From: Papio anubis
Lineage: Eukaryota > Chordata > Mammalia > Primates > Cercopithecidae
Reading direction: 5' to 3'
NCBI RefSeq assembly: GCF_008728515.1
Contig: NC_044981.1
Location: 8,130,895-8,194,894 of the forward strand
DNA length: 64,000 nucleotides
Shown piece after piece: positions 20,812-32,740 of the stretch (within the stretch, counting starts at the first letter, position 1; each line of letters opens with the position of its first letter). The position numbers were made by a program, and so were the translations under genes. Under the pieces are notes generated by a model. That model did no database searches. It was not told where the DNA came from and was given only the letters and a program-made list of their open reading frames with translations.

Positions 20812-21111
20812 TTATTTTTTATTTTTTTGAGATGGAGTTTTGCTCCTGTTCCAGTTTGCTGGGGTGCCATGGTGCCGTCTTGGCTCACTGCAACCTCTGC
20901 CTCTCAGGTTCAAGCAATTCTCATGCCTCAGCCTCCGGAGTAGCTGGGATTACCGGCATGCGCCAGCACACCTGGCTAATTTTTGTATTTTTAGTAGAGA
21001 CGGGGTTTCACCATGTTGGCCAGGCTGGTCTCGAACTCCTGACCTCAGGTGATCCACCCGCCTTGGCCTCCCACAGTGCTGGGATTACAGGCGTGAGCCA
21101 CCGCACCCGGC
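20812..21111 (-). mobile_element. Alu SINE, full-length AluS-like
   Basis: Antisense copy with T-rich tail and both arms. Flanks 'attctgcctttttatt' and 'atgctgccttttcaag' look like a worn target duplication. Frames across it are Alu peptides. Confidence 0.94.
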
Positions 21112-22859
21112 CCCATGCTGCCTTTTCAAGCGTCTCTGTGCTTCTCACTCGGTGAAACAGGGTCTACATCTTTTCCAACTGCCTCGTTTTATGTTCTTTT
21201 GATGCTGACAACTTGGAAAAGGCAGCAGACATATCTAAAAATGACAGTTATCTTCAGGGAAGGGAAAATGGCAAATATTAGACAAAAAAAGTATGAAGTA
21301 AATTTTTCACCCTGAAGGGCCAAAGAAATCATTAGAGTTATCTGACAGCCACAGTCTCCAGGCACATGACTTGCCCCCGGCTATCTCATTGCTATTTATA
21401 TGAGCTGGGATGTCTATCTTGCGGCCAGGGCTCAAATCAGGTGGGAGCTATAGGAACTTAGATATGGCCCAGAGTGAAAGAAACCAGGAAACCCTTATAT
21501 CTGGCTTTCTAAAGTCCAGATTTCAAATTATTCATCTGGAGTTTATAATTAGCTATCTTCTCCCAACACACACACACACACACACACGCTCACACACACT
21601 TTTTATTCTTCTCTCCCTCAAAACATCACATTAAGCAAATTAAAACTTTTGGAGTTAATAATTATTTATCTTCCCCAAGATATTACTATTATTTACAGAG
21701 TGAGTGGGTATTGAAATAAGGTGAAATAAAAATTGCCGCTCTTTTTCTAGGACAAAAATATTCAAGTAGACCATGAATTGGGAAATTCAAAAGCCCTCTT
21801 ACTAACTCTTACACTTGTTAAAAATCTGCCAAATTCTGTGTTTAAAAAGTTGCCATGATTGAAGTGTTATTAGAGTAATATTAATTGAAGTTAAATACAT
21901 ACCTACAGAACATATTGTCAAATGCAATTACATAGAGGTGCCACGTTCCTCTCCGGTTGAGGAATAGGTTCTTTCTCCTGCCCTTTATTAAAGTTTAAAG
22001 GGAGTGCTGACTTGGTGCTAGGAAAAGGGGTGGCGAATGAGCTTTCTTGCAGCTGACCTTCAGGAGCGGCTGTGTTGCCTGCAGCACTGCTCTTAAACAT
22101 GGCAGAATGCAGGAATGTTTGAGAAGGAATGTTAAAACAAAACAACAGAAACCCAAACCAAAGAGCCCTCATCTCCAAATCAGCCCCCAAATTCATCTCC
22201 CAAGATCTGTTTTTGACATGTCTTGATCATCATTCTCCTGGCAGCTAAAATCCTAAGCCGTGTGTCAGTGCCTTTATCAAAAAGAAGCTTGACTGTATTT
22301 TTTCATATTGTTTCAGTGATAGATTCTAATCACCAGAACTTAAAAACCTGTTCCCACAATCTTTTGACAAGTCAAAGTTTCTCCATATTTCAGCCTTTAG
22401 CATGATTAAAAAAAAAAAAATCAAAAACCTCCATACGTATGGAAATTCTCACTGCTGCCGAGTATCTGCCTTCCCTCTGAAGATCACATCTTCTTTTTGA
22501 CTAGGTTGTGCGTTTAAGACCTGAAAACTGTGACCCCTGTTGCCTAGCAACTGAGAAGCTCAGCCTCAACCCCGGGTGGGGGAGATGATGGAGAAAGGTC
22601 AATGAAAGAAGCGGGCCTGTCCTTATCAATATGCCACTGTGGCAGCGACTTTTATTTCTTTAGAGTAATATATCATAATAAGTTTTGTAGGTCTTTATAC
22701 TGTGGTTCTCCCTTTTGAATAAAAGCATAACTAAGACTTGAGGGGATGTCTGATATAACAGAAAATGTAACCATATAAAAAAAAAAAAACGCAGAATAGA
22801 AATCATCTGACTGCTGAGTACCCTGCCGAGCTGCCTGAGGCAGTTACACATTTCCATTG
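21112..22859. other. Low-repeat noncoding block, part 1
   Basis: No Alu, L1 or LTR seen. It includes a (CA)n tract and AT-rich homeobox-like motifs (taataattattta at 21655-21668, attaattgaag at 21880-21890). The 92-codon minus frame at 21918-22196 lies in unique DNA and has no domain. Confidence 0.5.
21564..21599. repeat. (CA)n microsatellite
   Basis: About 12 CA units interrupted once by 'gct', followed by four more. Likely polymorphic. Confidence 0.93.
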
Positions 22860-23340
22860 AGTTATTTTATGATCAGGCCAGTATGTTATTGAAATATTAT
22901 CTCTTTAGCCTTTCTCATTCTGATAAGAAATGACAGGCTCTCAGAACAGCGATACATATAGAGTACAAAATATGGAGCTGTGGACAAAATTCAGCTGGGG
23001 TGAAGAACATTGGCTTTGGAGAATTTCCATGAAAACCAATTATCCTTGGGTTGTGTTTTCAAATAGGGCATGGTACACACTCTAATGTCCACTTTAATTG
23101 TGATGAGAATTTGCAGGCTCCGTCGATGATTACATTTAGCCCAATTATCAAACAACATTCAAGAAAAATTGCATTGTTTTTAGTAGCCTCACTTAAGATG
23201 CAATTTCTTTAGCAAGTAATGAAATGCTGTAATGTTTCAGAAGCACAGGTGAGAGTTGCAATCAGGATTTGAAGGGTCACTTAGGAAAAAAGGGGAAGGA
23301 GATGAAACAAAGAATATAAAATTTCAAGTTAAGTATTCTG
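22860..23340. other. Candidate conserved noncoding element
   Basis: 480 bp of complex, repeat-free sequence with words typical of developmental enhancers: 'ttagcccaattatcaaacaa', 'ccaattatccttggg', 'tactttaattgtgatg'-like TAAT sites and a CpG (ccgtcgatgatt) kept in an AT-rich setting. Conservation is inferred from texture and has not been tested. Confidence 0.35.
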
Positions 23341-23554
23341 AAGGTGGTCTGATTTAGAACTATTTTGGAAACGATATGCAGTACATACAGCTTTGTTAGT
23401 TTATTTATCAACATATCACCGGAGGTTTTTGATCTTATTATAGTCTTCTCCTTGCTTCTTTATTGTTGCTTAATATGTAAGCCATTTCACATAAATAAAA
23501 TCGATGTGTATGTATTTATAGATACGTAAGGGAGACACATGGTCTCTCGGGCTG

Positions 23555-23690
23555 GGTGTCAGGACACCTGCAATTTATTCTCCAATCTGCATGTGACTAG
23601 CTGTGTAACCTTTGGGCAAGCTGCAACTTCTCAGGGTCTCAGCATTATCCCCTATAGAATGAAGAACTTGAACTGCATAATTTCCACCAT
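23555..23690 (-). mobile_element. MIR SINE fragment
   Basis: 'gtgactagctgtgtaacctt', 'tgggcaagctgcaacttctc' and 'gggtctcagcattatcccc' are the reverse MIR core. This is the only interspersed repeat I can see between 21.1 and 27.8 kb. Confidence 0.8.
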
Positions 23691-25034
23691 CCTTCCCTAC
23701 GATTGTTTTCACTCCCTATCAGCTACATCTTTCCCTCTGTTGTTTCTCCTGTCGCCTAGATATAGATAATCACATTTCTTGTTATGCCAAGTTTGATATC
23801 CATGTGATTTTGTATAATTGCCACTTTGTGTGTCTTTAAGACTTTTTGACCTTCTGACAAGTGACTATAAATTCAGGTGTTCCCAATTATTAGCATTGTT
23901 TTCAGTTTTTATAAATTGACCTTCCACAAATCTGAAGTTAGCGTTTTCTTCTGTTCAGCCCAGTCTCCATGAACTTATGGGATTCATGACTGTTTTGCTT
24001 TTCTCCTCCCTTCTTTCTTCCTTCCTTTCTTTTTTTTTTTAAATAGCATTAATGTAGAAGCAGATGTTGTCTCTCTCCTCACAAATGCTGCACAGTGAAT
24101 CATCGTAGCCTCTCTGTAAAATTTTAACTTAATGGAGTCCTGGCATTTCTGATGAGACGAGGAACTTAATTTTATAGAACAACCTATTGAACAAGCTGTT
24201 CTTGGACATTCCCATCTCAACTAAATGTTAAAAGTATTAAAATTCACATTAGCACCAGAGGAAATTTTGCATGGGTAATCCTTTAATACAGTGTTTTATG
24301 GCTCTATTAGCTGCACAGCAGCTGGTGACATGATGAATTTAATCCATTAAAAAATTCAGTAAGAGGTTTAAAAGTCAGCTTTTTAAAACATTATCTTGCT
24401 GCAAGGAAAGAGAACTTCTCCTCGGGGCCAGAAACAGGGGGGCTTCACGCTGAAGCAGGTACAGGAAACACACCTGCACGCAAAACTTTCACATGCTTGG
24501 ATGTTTGCACTTAGAGGAGGGTTAGAATGATAGGTGAGAATTTAGGACACAGGCTGAGAAGGGGCTGACGCAGTGCAACAACTCCGACTCAATCTCCTAC
24601 TTGTCTCTTGCTTTTAAGAGAAGGTTTAATATAGATATTAAATGATGGTGTTATTTTTGAATGTGCTAACATGTTTTCTTGTGCTGATGTATGTCTTTGT
24701 GTAAAATCAGAAACGCTTCAAGCCTTTATTTAGAGACCTAATTATTTATCTTGTGAGAATTTAAGTAAGAAAATGTTTTCCACCCTTAATATAAATCAGC
24801 TTCTTTGCAAAATCAACTGTGTGGAAAGGCTTTGGCCTGAGGGATTTGAGGTCTTACCTCAAAGAAATGCTATAGATCTGTACATCTGTAGGGCATTGGA
24901 ATGGATCACGGGCAAGGGATGGCTAAGTTGCACCTTGGATGGCTTAGTGAGTGAGGACCTGTCCAGGAACAGAGGAATGATTTTAACCAGTAGGCTTTGA
25001 ATCCTACACTGATCTTTCCAAATAAGACTTTCTC

Positions 25035-25065
<31 letters not shown>

Positions 25066-26465
25066 GCTTGCCCAAGCCTAATGGATTTTGCAAGCTACTA
25101 GGTAGGATTATTGTTCTCAAAGTCATGAGTTTGGTAAAAGGAGAATCAGTTTGTAACAAATATGTATTTCTGAGCAGAGGCAGTAACAGGTCACCTTGGA
25201 TCAAATTGCCCAACATCCACAAATGAGTTTGTCACTGTATTCAACCCTCATGAGCGAAAAAATAGGTAGCTTAACTTAGCAGTGGTTTTTACCTAAACAA
25301 CTCATTTATATAATTCCCATGTTCGTGTGAAGTCACTTATGTTATGTCCTCACTTAGCATAACTTGATGTAGAAGGGGAATTGCTGTTTCTTGTGGTGCA
25401 GCTATTATGGCTTGTAACAGCAGAAATGAAATCCACTTCATCTGCCTCGTAGGAGATCTGTAATGGTCCTGCAAGTGTAAATAAACCACCAGGTTGAAAA
25501 CGGAAACAGCCATTGTATTCTTGAGTATTAAAAATTGGTTTATTTTTCTTCCAACATGAGAGGCTTCATTTTTCTAGAATTGCTACCTGGATATGAAAGG
25601 CCTTTCCCTCTGTCCCATAGAAGGAGACATGAACATTCTGAAATTATTTTCTATAATCTCCCCCACCAAAAATGCCACCAATAGTTTGCCTTTTAATGGA
25701 AAATTTGATGTATTAGAAAACAGTTGAACTTGAGAGCTAAGAGCTGTTAGCTTGAGTGAAATCTGGTTTGATAATATCTCACCCTGTGTTGGAGGCTGAC
25801 TGATCCAGATGTACCTCCCTGCCCCCTGTGCTTTTACAAAGACCCCTTTCATGGGTGTGCAGTAATGTGTTTCTTTTTCCAATCTACATGGTTCCTTGTG
25901 ACTGAGCCTGTTGTAAGAAGAGTTATGCAGTCTGAGTGCCCAACTAATGATACTGCCTTCTGTAAAAAAAAAAAAAAAAAAGAGAGAAAAAAAAAAAAAG
26001 AAACACAAACTCCATGTAAATGATTTCTTATTGAAAGAAAAATGCATAACCAAAATCCAGTCAATAGTGTCATCATAATCAAACACTCCATTTCCATATA
26101 CACAGCATTTTCTTAAGCAAGAAGGATTGTGGTTGACATTTTCGATTTTATAGTAAAGCATCAAACAAATGTAAAATCATGACATCTTTTTGACAAGCAT
26201 AGGTATTTTGACAGCATTTAGTACGGTACTTCCATCCCCAAAGAATCTGGAAATGAGAGCAATTTGTATTTTCCATGGTTTGATCGATTCCAGTGATTCT
26301 TGAATTGCCGCTACAGGATAGTACAGGGTGGGCCATACTGGGTTACTTGATGTGTAATTAGCTAATCCTAGCATCCAAGAAAAACCCCTTAGCCACTTCA
26401 ACCTCTTCCCTGCTTTCTCCACCTCGCGGTGGGATGCTGGGGAATGTGTGACACCCTCCTCCTCT
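23691..26465. other. Low-repeat noncoding block, part 2
   Basis: No interspersed repeat recognised. Holds A tracts at 25036-25062 and 25963-25999 and a pyrimidine run near 24000-24040. The 24230-24430 part (TAATCC and TTTAAT motifs around a CAGCAGCTGGTG E-box) looks like a conserved element. The 193-codon minus frame at 25583-26164 contains a poly-A-derived run of phenylalanines and is not a gene. Confidence 0.45.
25963..25999. repeat. A-rich tract
   Basis: About 19 A, 'gagag', then 13 A. There is no adjoining Alu body, so it is not obviously a SINE tail. Confidence 0.85.
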
Positions 26466-26725
26466 CTCATATATGTGAGCCATGCATTGACAGCCTCTGC
26501 GAACTGGCCCCACAGTTGTTAATTTTTTGACTGTGGGCTGAGACCCATTAGCTCAAGTGCTCGCTAGTGCCCAATCCAAATTCGTACGCATCAATTATTT
26601 TTAAAATAGCTCAAACAAGCACATTTTAAAGCCATTTAGAAACTGCTTGCTTTGCACACCTGCATAACTTCACCCAACAGCTGTCATCTATTGATAAGAC
26701 GCGGCCTTCCCGTGATAAAATCTTG
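26466..26725. other. Candidate conserved noncoding element (strong texture)
   Basis: 260 bp with no low-complexity or repeat sequence, several retained CpGs (ctgcgaac, gctcgcta, ttcgtacgca, gacgcggcc) and dense factor-like words: CAGCTG E-box (aacagctgtc), GATAAG (ttgataagac), AATTATTTTTAAAATA and TTAATTTTTTGAC. This is the texture of a deeply conserved enhancer. Conservation is not tested here. Confidence 0.4.
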
Positions 26726-27786
26726 AGCTGCTATTCTTCCCAATGAGCCCTCTGAGCTCCCTGACCCAGAGACTCCTCGCTGTGCTGCTGTGCCACATCA
26801 CTAGACATGTGAGCCCCTCTTCTCTGCTCTTCTCGTGGAGAGTTGCCTACGCTCCCCCATTCTGAGCAGTGGCCTCTGCTTTTTAGCCTCTGAACAGACT
26901 TCCGCTGTGAGGGACTTTCTCCCCCTTGCAACCCTGTCCAAGCACCCAGTTTGTTATGTGTTGCTGTTTCTTATGGTCATATCTTCCTTGATCACCCCTA
27001 GATCCCTCAGACCGCTGACATCCTTTTCCCTCCTCCTCTTCCCCGTTTCTTCACAATAAACAAAACAACCTTGAGTGCTATACGCTTACAGGAGGAGGAA
27101 TACAGAAATTGGGGAAAGGCTGCCAGTATATACACAGACTTGACTATTATGAGACAAAGTAACCGACGTAAGAAGCCACGTTTGCTCATTTCGGCTTGAA
27201 CCCGCAACTCTGATGAAATGCAGCTCTCTGGAAGAATGCCTTGAAGACAAAACAGAATAGAGCACACAGCCTCCCCACGTCTCTTGCCTGAGTCATTACA
27301 TTCCTTAAAAGATAAATGACCTAGCCTTGCCTTTTCCTACACATAAGATAACATCTGACAGGGTTAGTGATTATGCGTCCACATTCTATAACCAAATGTT
27401 CTTTAGTAATCTATAACCAGATGTACTCTTACACCCACATTTTCATGGGATTTGCACGTACTGAATCTTCACCGACTGAATATCAACTGTGAGTTGCAAT
27501 ACTGTGTTGGAGCACTCTGACAGAACTGCCCGCCAGCTGTAGGCTTCAGTCTATAGTTTTCAGTGAGACTTCTAAATAAAACTTACTGTCATTCTTCTCT
27601 GGGTCCTCTGCTGAGCAACTGACTTAGGGGAGGCGCATCTGAGTAAGACAAGGGAGAGCACAGGTACACCTGAAAAGGAAAAGGAAAAGGAAACGTGTAG
27701 TGGCCGCTCTTCCTGACCCATGTTCCCATAGCTATGAATTGGTTTCTTCCTCTGTTCCCCATCTGCTAACATTCACTCACTTATTC
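26726..27786. other. Low-repeat noncoding block, part 3
   Basis: Nothing recognised. A small AGGAAA-type run lies at 27672-27695. Overlapping minus and plus frames near 26731-27267 have no domain. Confidence 0.4.
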
Positions 27787-28092
27787 TTTTTTTTTTTTTT
27801 TTTTTTTGAGACAGGGTGTTGCTCTGTCTCCCAGGCTGAAGTACAGTAGTGTGATCATAGCTTACTGCAGCCTCCACCTCCTGGGCTCAAGTGATCCTTC
27901 TGCCTCAGCCTCCCAAGTAGCTAGGATTACAGGCATGTGCCACCATGTCTGGCTAATGTTTTAAAAACAATTTCTGTGCATATGGGGTCTTGCCATGCTG
28001 CACAGGCTGGTCTCGAACTCCTGGTCTCCAGCGATCCTCTTGCCTCAACCTCCTGAAGCAGTGGGATTACAGGCATGAGCCACCACACTCAC
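27787..28092 (-). mobile_element. Alu SINE, full-length AluJ-like (first of tandem pair)
   Basis: T tail of about 21, then both arms in antisense, ending 'gagccaccacactcaccc'. The flank 'cacttattctt' before it recurs after the second Alu near 28400. Confidence 0.93.
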
Positions 28093-28097
28093 CCCCA

Positions 28098-28399
28098 CTT
28101 TTTTTTTTCTTAGAGACAGGGGCTCACTTTGTCATCTAAGCTGGAGTGCAGTGGTGTGATCATGGCTCACTAGATCCTTGATCTCCTGGGCTCAAGCAAT
28201 CCTCCTGCCTCAGCCTCCTGAGTAGCTGGGACTACAGGCATGCAGTACCATACATGGCTGGTTTAAAAAAAAAAAAAATTGTAAAGATGGATTCTTGCTA
28301 TGCTGCCCAAGTTGGTCTTGAACTTCTAGCCTCAAGCAATCTTCCTGCCTTGGCCTCCCAAAGTGTTGGGATTACTGGTGTGAGCCGCTGCATCCAGCC
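28098..28399 (-). mobile_element. Alu SINE, full-length AluJ-like (second of tandem pair)
   Basis: Begins 5 bp after the first copy, same orientation, ending 'gagccgctgcatccagcc', then 'tacttattctttc'. The outer repeat of 'acttattctt' fits one insertion next to or into the other's boundary. Confidence 0.93.
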
Positions 28400-28834
28400 T
28401 ACTTATTCTTTCATTGCACAGATTCTGATGGACTCCCTCCTATGTGACTAGCCCTGGGCACCAGAGTGCAGTGAAGAATGAAGTATAAATTAGATGATGG
28501 TGTAGGGGAAATTCCAACCAAATAGGAAAGGAAGCTATGAAAAGAGCCCACCTTCCCACGCCCCAGTGGGCTGTGGGGAGGGCGAGAAGAGTTTAGACAG
28601 CCAGGTGGTTAGGTGCCAGGAGGCTTTTTTTCACTCCTCTCAGGCGTGAGATCTGAGCCATCAAGTTTTCTTGGCAGAAGGTTTAGAGAGTGGGGCATGG
28701 TGTGGGGGCGGCTGCAGGTCCCTATGAACACTCACATCACAGGGATCCCAAAGTGGATTCCCAGTAATCCCAGGAAGTGCCCAGGGTAGGACTCCACAGA
28801 CACATTTGTTTAGCGAGCACTCCATACTGCGCAG
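28400..28834. other. Unique noncoding stretch
   Basis: The first 60 bases (cattgcacagattctgatgg, then ctatgtgactagccctggg) may be a worn reverse L2 end. The rest is GC-richer and unrecognised. Confidence 0.4.
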
Positions 28835-28986
28835 TCCTCTAAGACAATGCTTGATGTGCATGCAGATCACCTGGGGATGATGCTAACTCAGCAGGTCCGT
28901 GTGGGGCCTGAGCGTCCGCATTCCTAACCAGCGCCCAAATGACACGATGCTGCTCGTCCATAAGCCCTATTTTGAGCAACGAGGCT
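28835..28986 (-). mobile_element. MER5A-type hAT-Charlie MITE
   Basis: 'tgatgtgcatgcagatcacc', 'tcagcaggtccgtgtggggc', 'ctgagcgtccgcattcctaa' and 'gatgctgctcgtcc' match MER5A read backwards. Confidence 0.78.
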
Positions 28987-29264
28987 TCTGAGATTCTTTC
29001 TGCTTCTTGGTGTGCTAAAGGCACTAAGACATCTTTTTATGAACTCGATTTTATTTGTCTAACATGGTCATTTACAAAGTAACTACAGCACAACTGTGAG
29101 AGCTTTTGGAAGCATTTCAGGAAACTTTGCACTATTAGCCTCATGGTATTTCGCTATGTTATCAAGCAAGAATTCTGTTTGTTGTGTGTGAGTGTGTGTG
29201 CATTGGAGGTGTAAGTGTGCCACAGAAGTCTAGGTGGCAGAGTGTATTTTGCAAAAATAATTGA
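28987..29264. other. Short unique noncoding stretch
   Basis: Contains a short (TG)n-like run near 29180-29203. Nothing else recognised. Confidence 0.4.
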
Positions 29265-29805
29265 CCACGCTGTTTCCCATGTTATCTAAGAACCTCATTG
29301 ATTCCTCCTCAAGAGGTGCCATGTATATTTCTTCCCCTTGAACCTGGGCTTGTGTGACAGTCTTGGCTAGTAGGGCACGGCCAAAGTGTGATTTGTGATG
29401 TTAGGTCCTAAAAGGTGATTCTGTTTCCACCTGCTCCCTCTCGGGACAACTGCTCTGAGCTTTCAGTCACCATGTGAGAAGTCTGGCTGCCCTGAGGCCA
29501 GCACATGCAGAGACCGCATGGAGAGATGAGAGGCAGAGAGAGCCGCCCAGGGAACTCCAGCTGTTCTAACACCCAGGTGTTTGAATCCTCCCAGCCCAGG
29601 CACTGAACATGAATGAAAAGTTCTTAAGACAACCTCAACCCAGCCATAGGCTGATTGCCACTGTATGAGAGACCTCAGATGAAAACTGCCAAATGGAGCC
29701 CGGCTAGTTAACAGATTTATAAGCAAACTAAATGATTGTTATTGTTTCAAGTCACCATTTTGAAGTGGCTTTTCTGCAGCAATAGATGTCTGGAAGAGTC
29801 CTAAT
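29265..29805 (+). mobile_element. MaLR-type (MLT1-like) LTR, old
   Basis: 'gtgccatgtatatttcttcc', 'ttgtgtgacagtcttggc', 'cagtcaccatgtgagaag', 'ttgttattgtttcaagtcac' and 'ctgcagcaatagatgtctgg' follow a MaLR LTR order ending in the usual 'gtttaagtcacta' and 'agcaatagataac' words. The exact subfamily is uncertain. Confidence 0.6.
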
Positions 29806-30984
29806 AATAAAAATTAATCAGATGGAGGATCTGCTTTTTTATTTTCACTTAGGATTAAGGAAAGGCTTGACATAATCTTTGTTTGAGCTGAGATAAAGAA
29901 TAAGTTACTCTTAAAATTTTCCAACAAATGGAGTCCTTATTGTCTATAGTTAGTATCCAAAGCTTAGACACTTTCTCTCTGCATACCCTTTCAAGGATAA
30001 GGCTGTATTTCGTAATGCCAGATGACACAATCTGATAAACAAGCAGATACCCATTAAAATGAATGACTGTCAAAATTTTTTCATGCTTATTTGTTATTAA
30101 CGACCGAGAATGTGAAGGTGCAATTCAAATAGTTTATTATTGTTATAGGTTTGTGGCAATATATTACAGTTTACGCCTTGACTTGGAAGTTGATTACAAG
30201 TTTTATGAGACTGAGTGCCTGTTATTGGCAATCTTGATGTTTTCTTTTTCCCTGTAACATGTCACAGACAATTGATTTATATGTAGTCAATGATTTTTTA
30301 TACTATATCATTTCAATAAAAAAATTAAAGAAGAAAGTATGTAGTAGGGAGTGGAAAGAAGACAATGGAGGCTACATCAGTCATATGGTGGAATTTAAAA
30401 GTATATTAATAATCTGCATATACTCTATGAAATCCATCTGAGAACATTTTATATTCTTGGTGAGAGACAAAACAAGTCATCAGAGACTTCTTATAAACAC
30501 AGGTGGTGCTTATTAACTGAGAAATAAAAATTTTACACTCCTGATGATTAGCTAGACAAGTTTTCATGTGCTCCTGCACTTTTGAGAAATGGTTTTTATT
30601 TTCTTTCCTATTTTTTTCTCTCAATTCTGATTACCTTCATTCTACATGAACAGCTTGAGTTAGTGGTGCAGTGATACCTAAAATATCTCTGACAGATATT
30701 GGGTGGGGGAAGATATTAGCAATCTATTTTACAATGATCATCATAATAAAATGTGACACTCTGCAAATTTGAACAGATATGGCCATGCAGCCTTAATGCA
30801 AATAGACAAAGACTTCACATGTGAATAGAGAGTTATGTTTATATCTACAAATAATTGGCTAAGTAGGGAACATCTGATTTACCTGTTCTGTTTTATCTGT
30901 CATTACTCTACATTGCTTAAGTGATTGTTCTTAAAATTGCCTGAGTCGACTTGTTATTTTGTGACTGTTTCAATACATATGAAG
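29806..30984. other. Unique AT-rich noncoding stretch
   Basis: 1.2 kb, about 65 percent A/T by eye, no repeat family recognised and only short frames. Confidence 0.4.
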
Positions 30985-31013
30985 GACAACAACAACAACA
31001 ACAACACAAAACA
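30985..31013. repeat. (ACA)n microsatellite
   Basis: Six AAC/ACA units followed by 'caaaacaaaag'. Short and impure. Confidence 0.9.
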
Positions 31014-31540
31014 AAAGAAAAAATTAAGAGAATTTTGTGGATCAATAGGGACAAAATACACAAATGAAAAAGTCTTAATCATTCCTCCAAACAAAGCTGA
31101 GTTTGGAGGTTGGTTTGATCACATATATACTCTTTGAGGAAGAAAGAGACTGTAGAGAAATTTTTGAAAGGATCTTAAAACACTTAAAAATTAGCGTGTA
31201 AAGAAATCTGAATTTAAACCTCTGGAATGTAGGAGAGGTGAGAAGTATAGATGGGCATTTGGAGCATCTAGAGGCAAAGACGCTGCATGACATTAGAGAA
31301 CCTGGGTCAGAGTCTGAACAGAGAAACATGAATTTAATGCATGTTGTAGAGATGGTTTATAGGACAATCTTTAGATGCAGGAGTCCTTTTATTATGAATA
31401 AGATTTACATCTCACAAGCCTTTGTATCAATTCAATTTCCTATTCAAAGTGCTGTAGAAATATTGTATATGAGCAGAGACTTGTGTGTATGAAGGTGGGC
31501 AAGCACAAAATATTACTTTAGTTAAATACATAAACATCTG
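31014..31540. other. Unique noncoding stretch
   Basis: Nothing recognised; AT-rich. Confidence 0.4.

Positions 31541-31587
<47 letters not shown>
31541..31587. repeat. (TCTA)n tetranucleotide microsatellite
   Basis: About 11.5 uninterrupted TCTA units (GATA on the other strand) with no adjoining SINE. Pure tetranucleotide arrays of this length are usually polymorphic. Confidence 0.97.
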
Positions 31588-32640
31588 GTAATTCAACATT
31601 ACGGCATAGAAGAGGATAATCTGAAACCATTCAGTATTAATTGAAATGAGATAATAGCTAAAGAAAAATGAACTGTGTAAAAAAGTAAATGTATGCATCA
31701 AAGCAGGGGAACCAGAGTGCAAATAATTGAGAGACAGAAGCCCAGATGGTTGGTCCTGACTACTAGAGGCCATTTGTCAGGGTGGGGTGCCTCATAATCA
31801 GATGAGAACAAAGAAACTTCCACCTGCTGCAGAGAATTCAGTAACTGACACCAAAGAACAGGTTTCTGGAAAGTAATCACTTTCTACACTATATAATGGA
31901 ATGGACTCTTCCAGATGAGGGGTTTAAAACTCAGCACAAATAATTCCAGGTTGAATCAGGTCTCAGAGAACTTTCATCTCTGAACTACTTAAGGATCACT
32001 TCTATTATCAGTTTATCCACCTACTTGCTTGGGGAACTGGATAGACCTTCTATCATCCATGGATAAGCCTCCTTGGCTGACATTAAATGAACCAAGAGCT
32101 GGGAGAGGACAGAGGGAGGAAAATAAATGTCTGCTAAAGAAGCTTTGAGCCTTTTTGTTTCTAGTTTATTATCAATCATATTTAGAATTAAATATCTACT
32201 AGGAGAAATGTTAAACATAATTTGAGATATAGAGCCAAGACCGTGCAGAATATGCAATTAAGACTATTTTGTCTCTTAGCAAAGGAATTTCTGGCTGAAG
32301 TAGTGGCTCAAGAAAAATGTACAGAGGCATACTGATGGATGAGATTCTTTTGTTCACCTGAGTATTTATTGAGCACATACTACATGTTCAGAATCTGTGA
32401 GTCTTGCTTTGGGAATGAAGAGAAACTCAAATATTATTTTGAAGAGAGAAGTAGAAGTTGATAATATTTGCTGTGTATTTCAGTAGAGGCAGTGGAGAGG
32501 TAAGTGTCAGTATAAAGCGCCTCAAATTTAACACCTAGGATTTTGTTTTCTGGAGAATAAAGGATGGGATACCTGTCCATTTAAGATGAGAATGAACTGA
32601 GACTGAAGAATTAAAAAGGGGTAAAATAAAAAATGTAATG
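31588..32640. other. Unique noncoding stretch
   Basis: AT-rich. A possible worn L2 or MIR end lies near 32345-32400 ('gagtatttattgagcacata', 'ctacatgttcagaatctgtg'). Nothing else recognised. Confidence 0.4.
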
Positions 32641-32740
32641 TAGTGAGAAAAAAAAAAGCAAGTATATCGATTATACAGATAGGTAGTGAGAAAAAAGAAA
32701 AAAGGAAAAAAAAGGCAAGCATATCTGTCATACAGATAGG
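32641..32740. repeat. Imperfect tandem duplication, two units
   Basis: Both units start 'tagtgagaaaaa' and end 'atacagatagg': unit 1 is 32641-32683 and unit 2 is 32684-32740. They differ mainly in the length of the internal A-rich run, with 'agcaagtatatcgatt' against 'ggcaagcatatctgtc'. Confidence 0.9.

Noticed and set aside
25583..26164. 193-codon minus-strand frame
   Set aside because: Its middle is a phenylalanine run read from the A tract at 25963-25999; the rest has no domain and a second frame overlaps it.
31541..31587. CRISPR-like or minisatellite array
   Set aside because: It is a tetranucleotide microsatellite. No repeat-spacer structure occurs anywhere in the window, and the DNA is from a primate.
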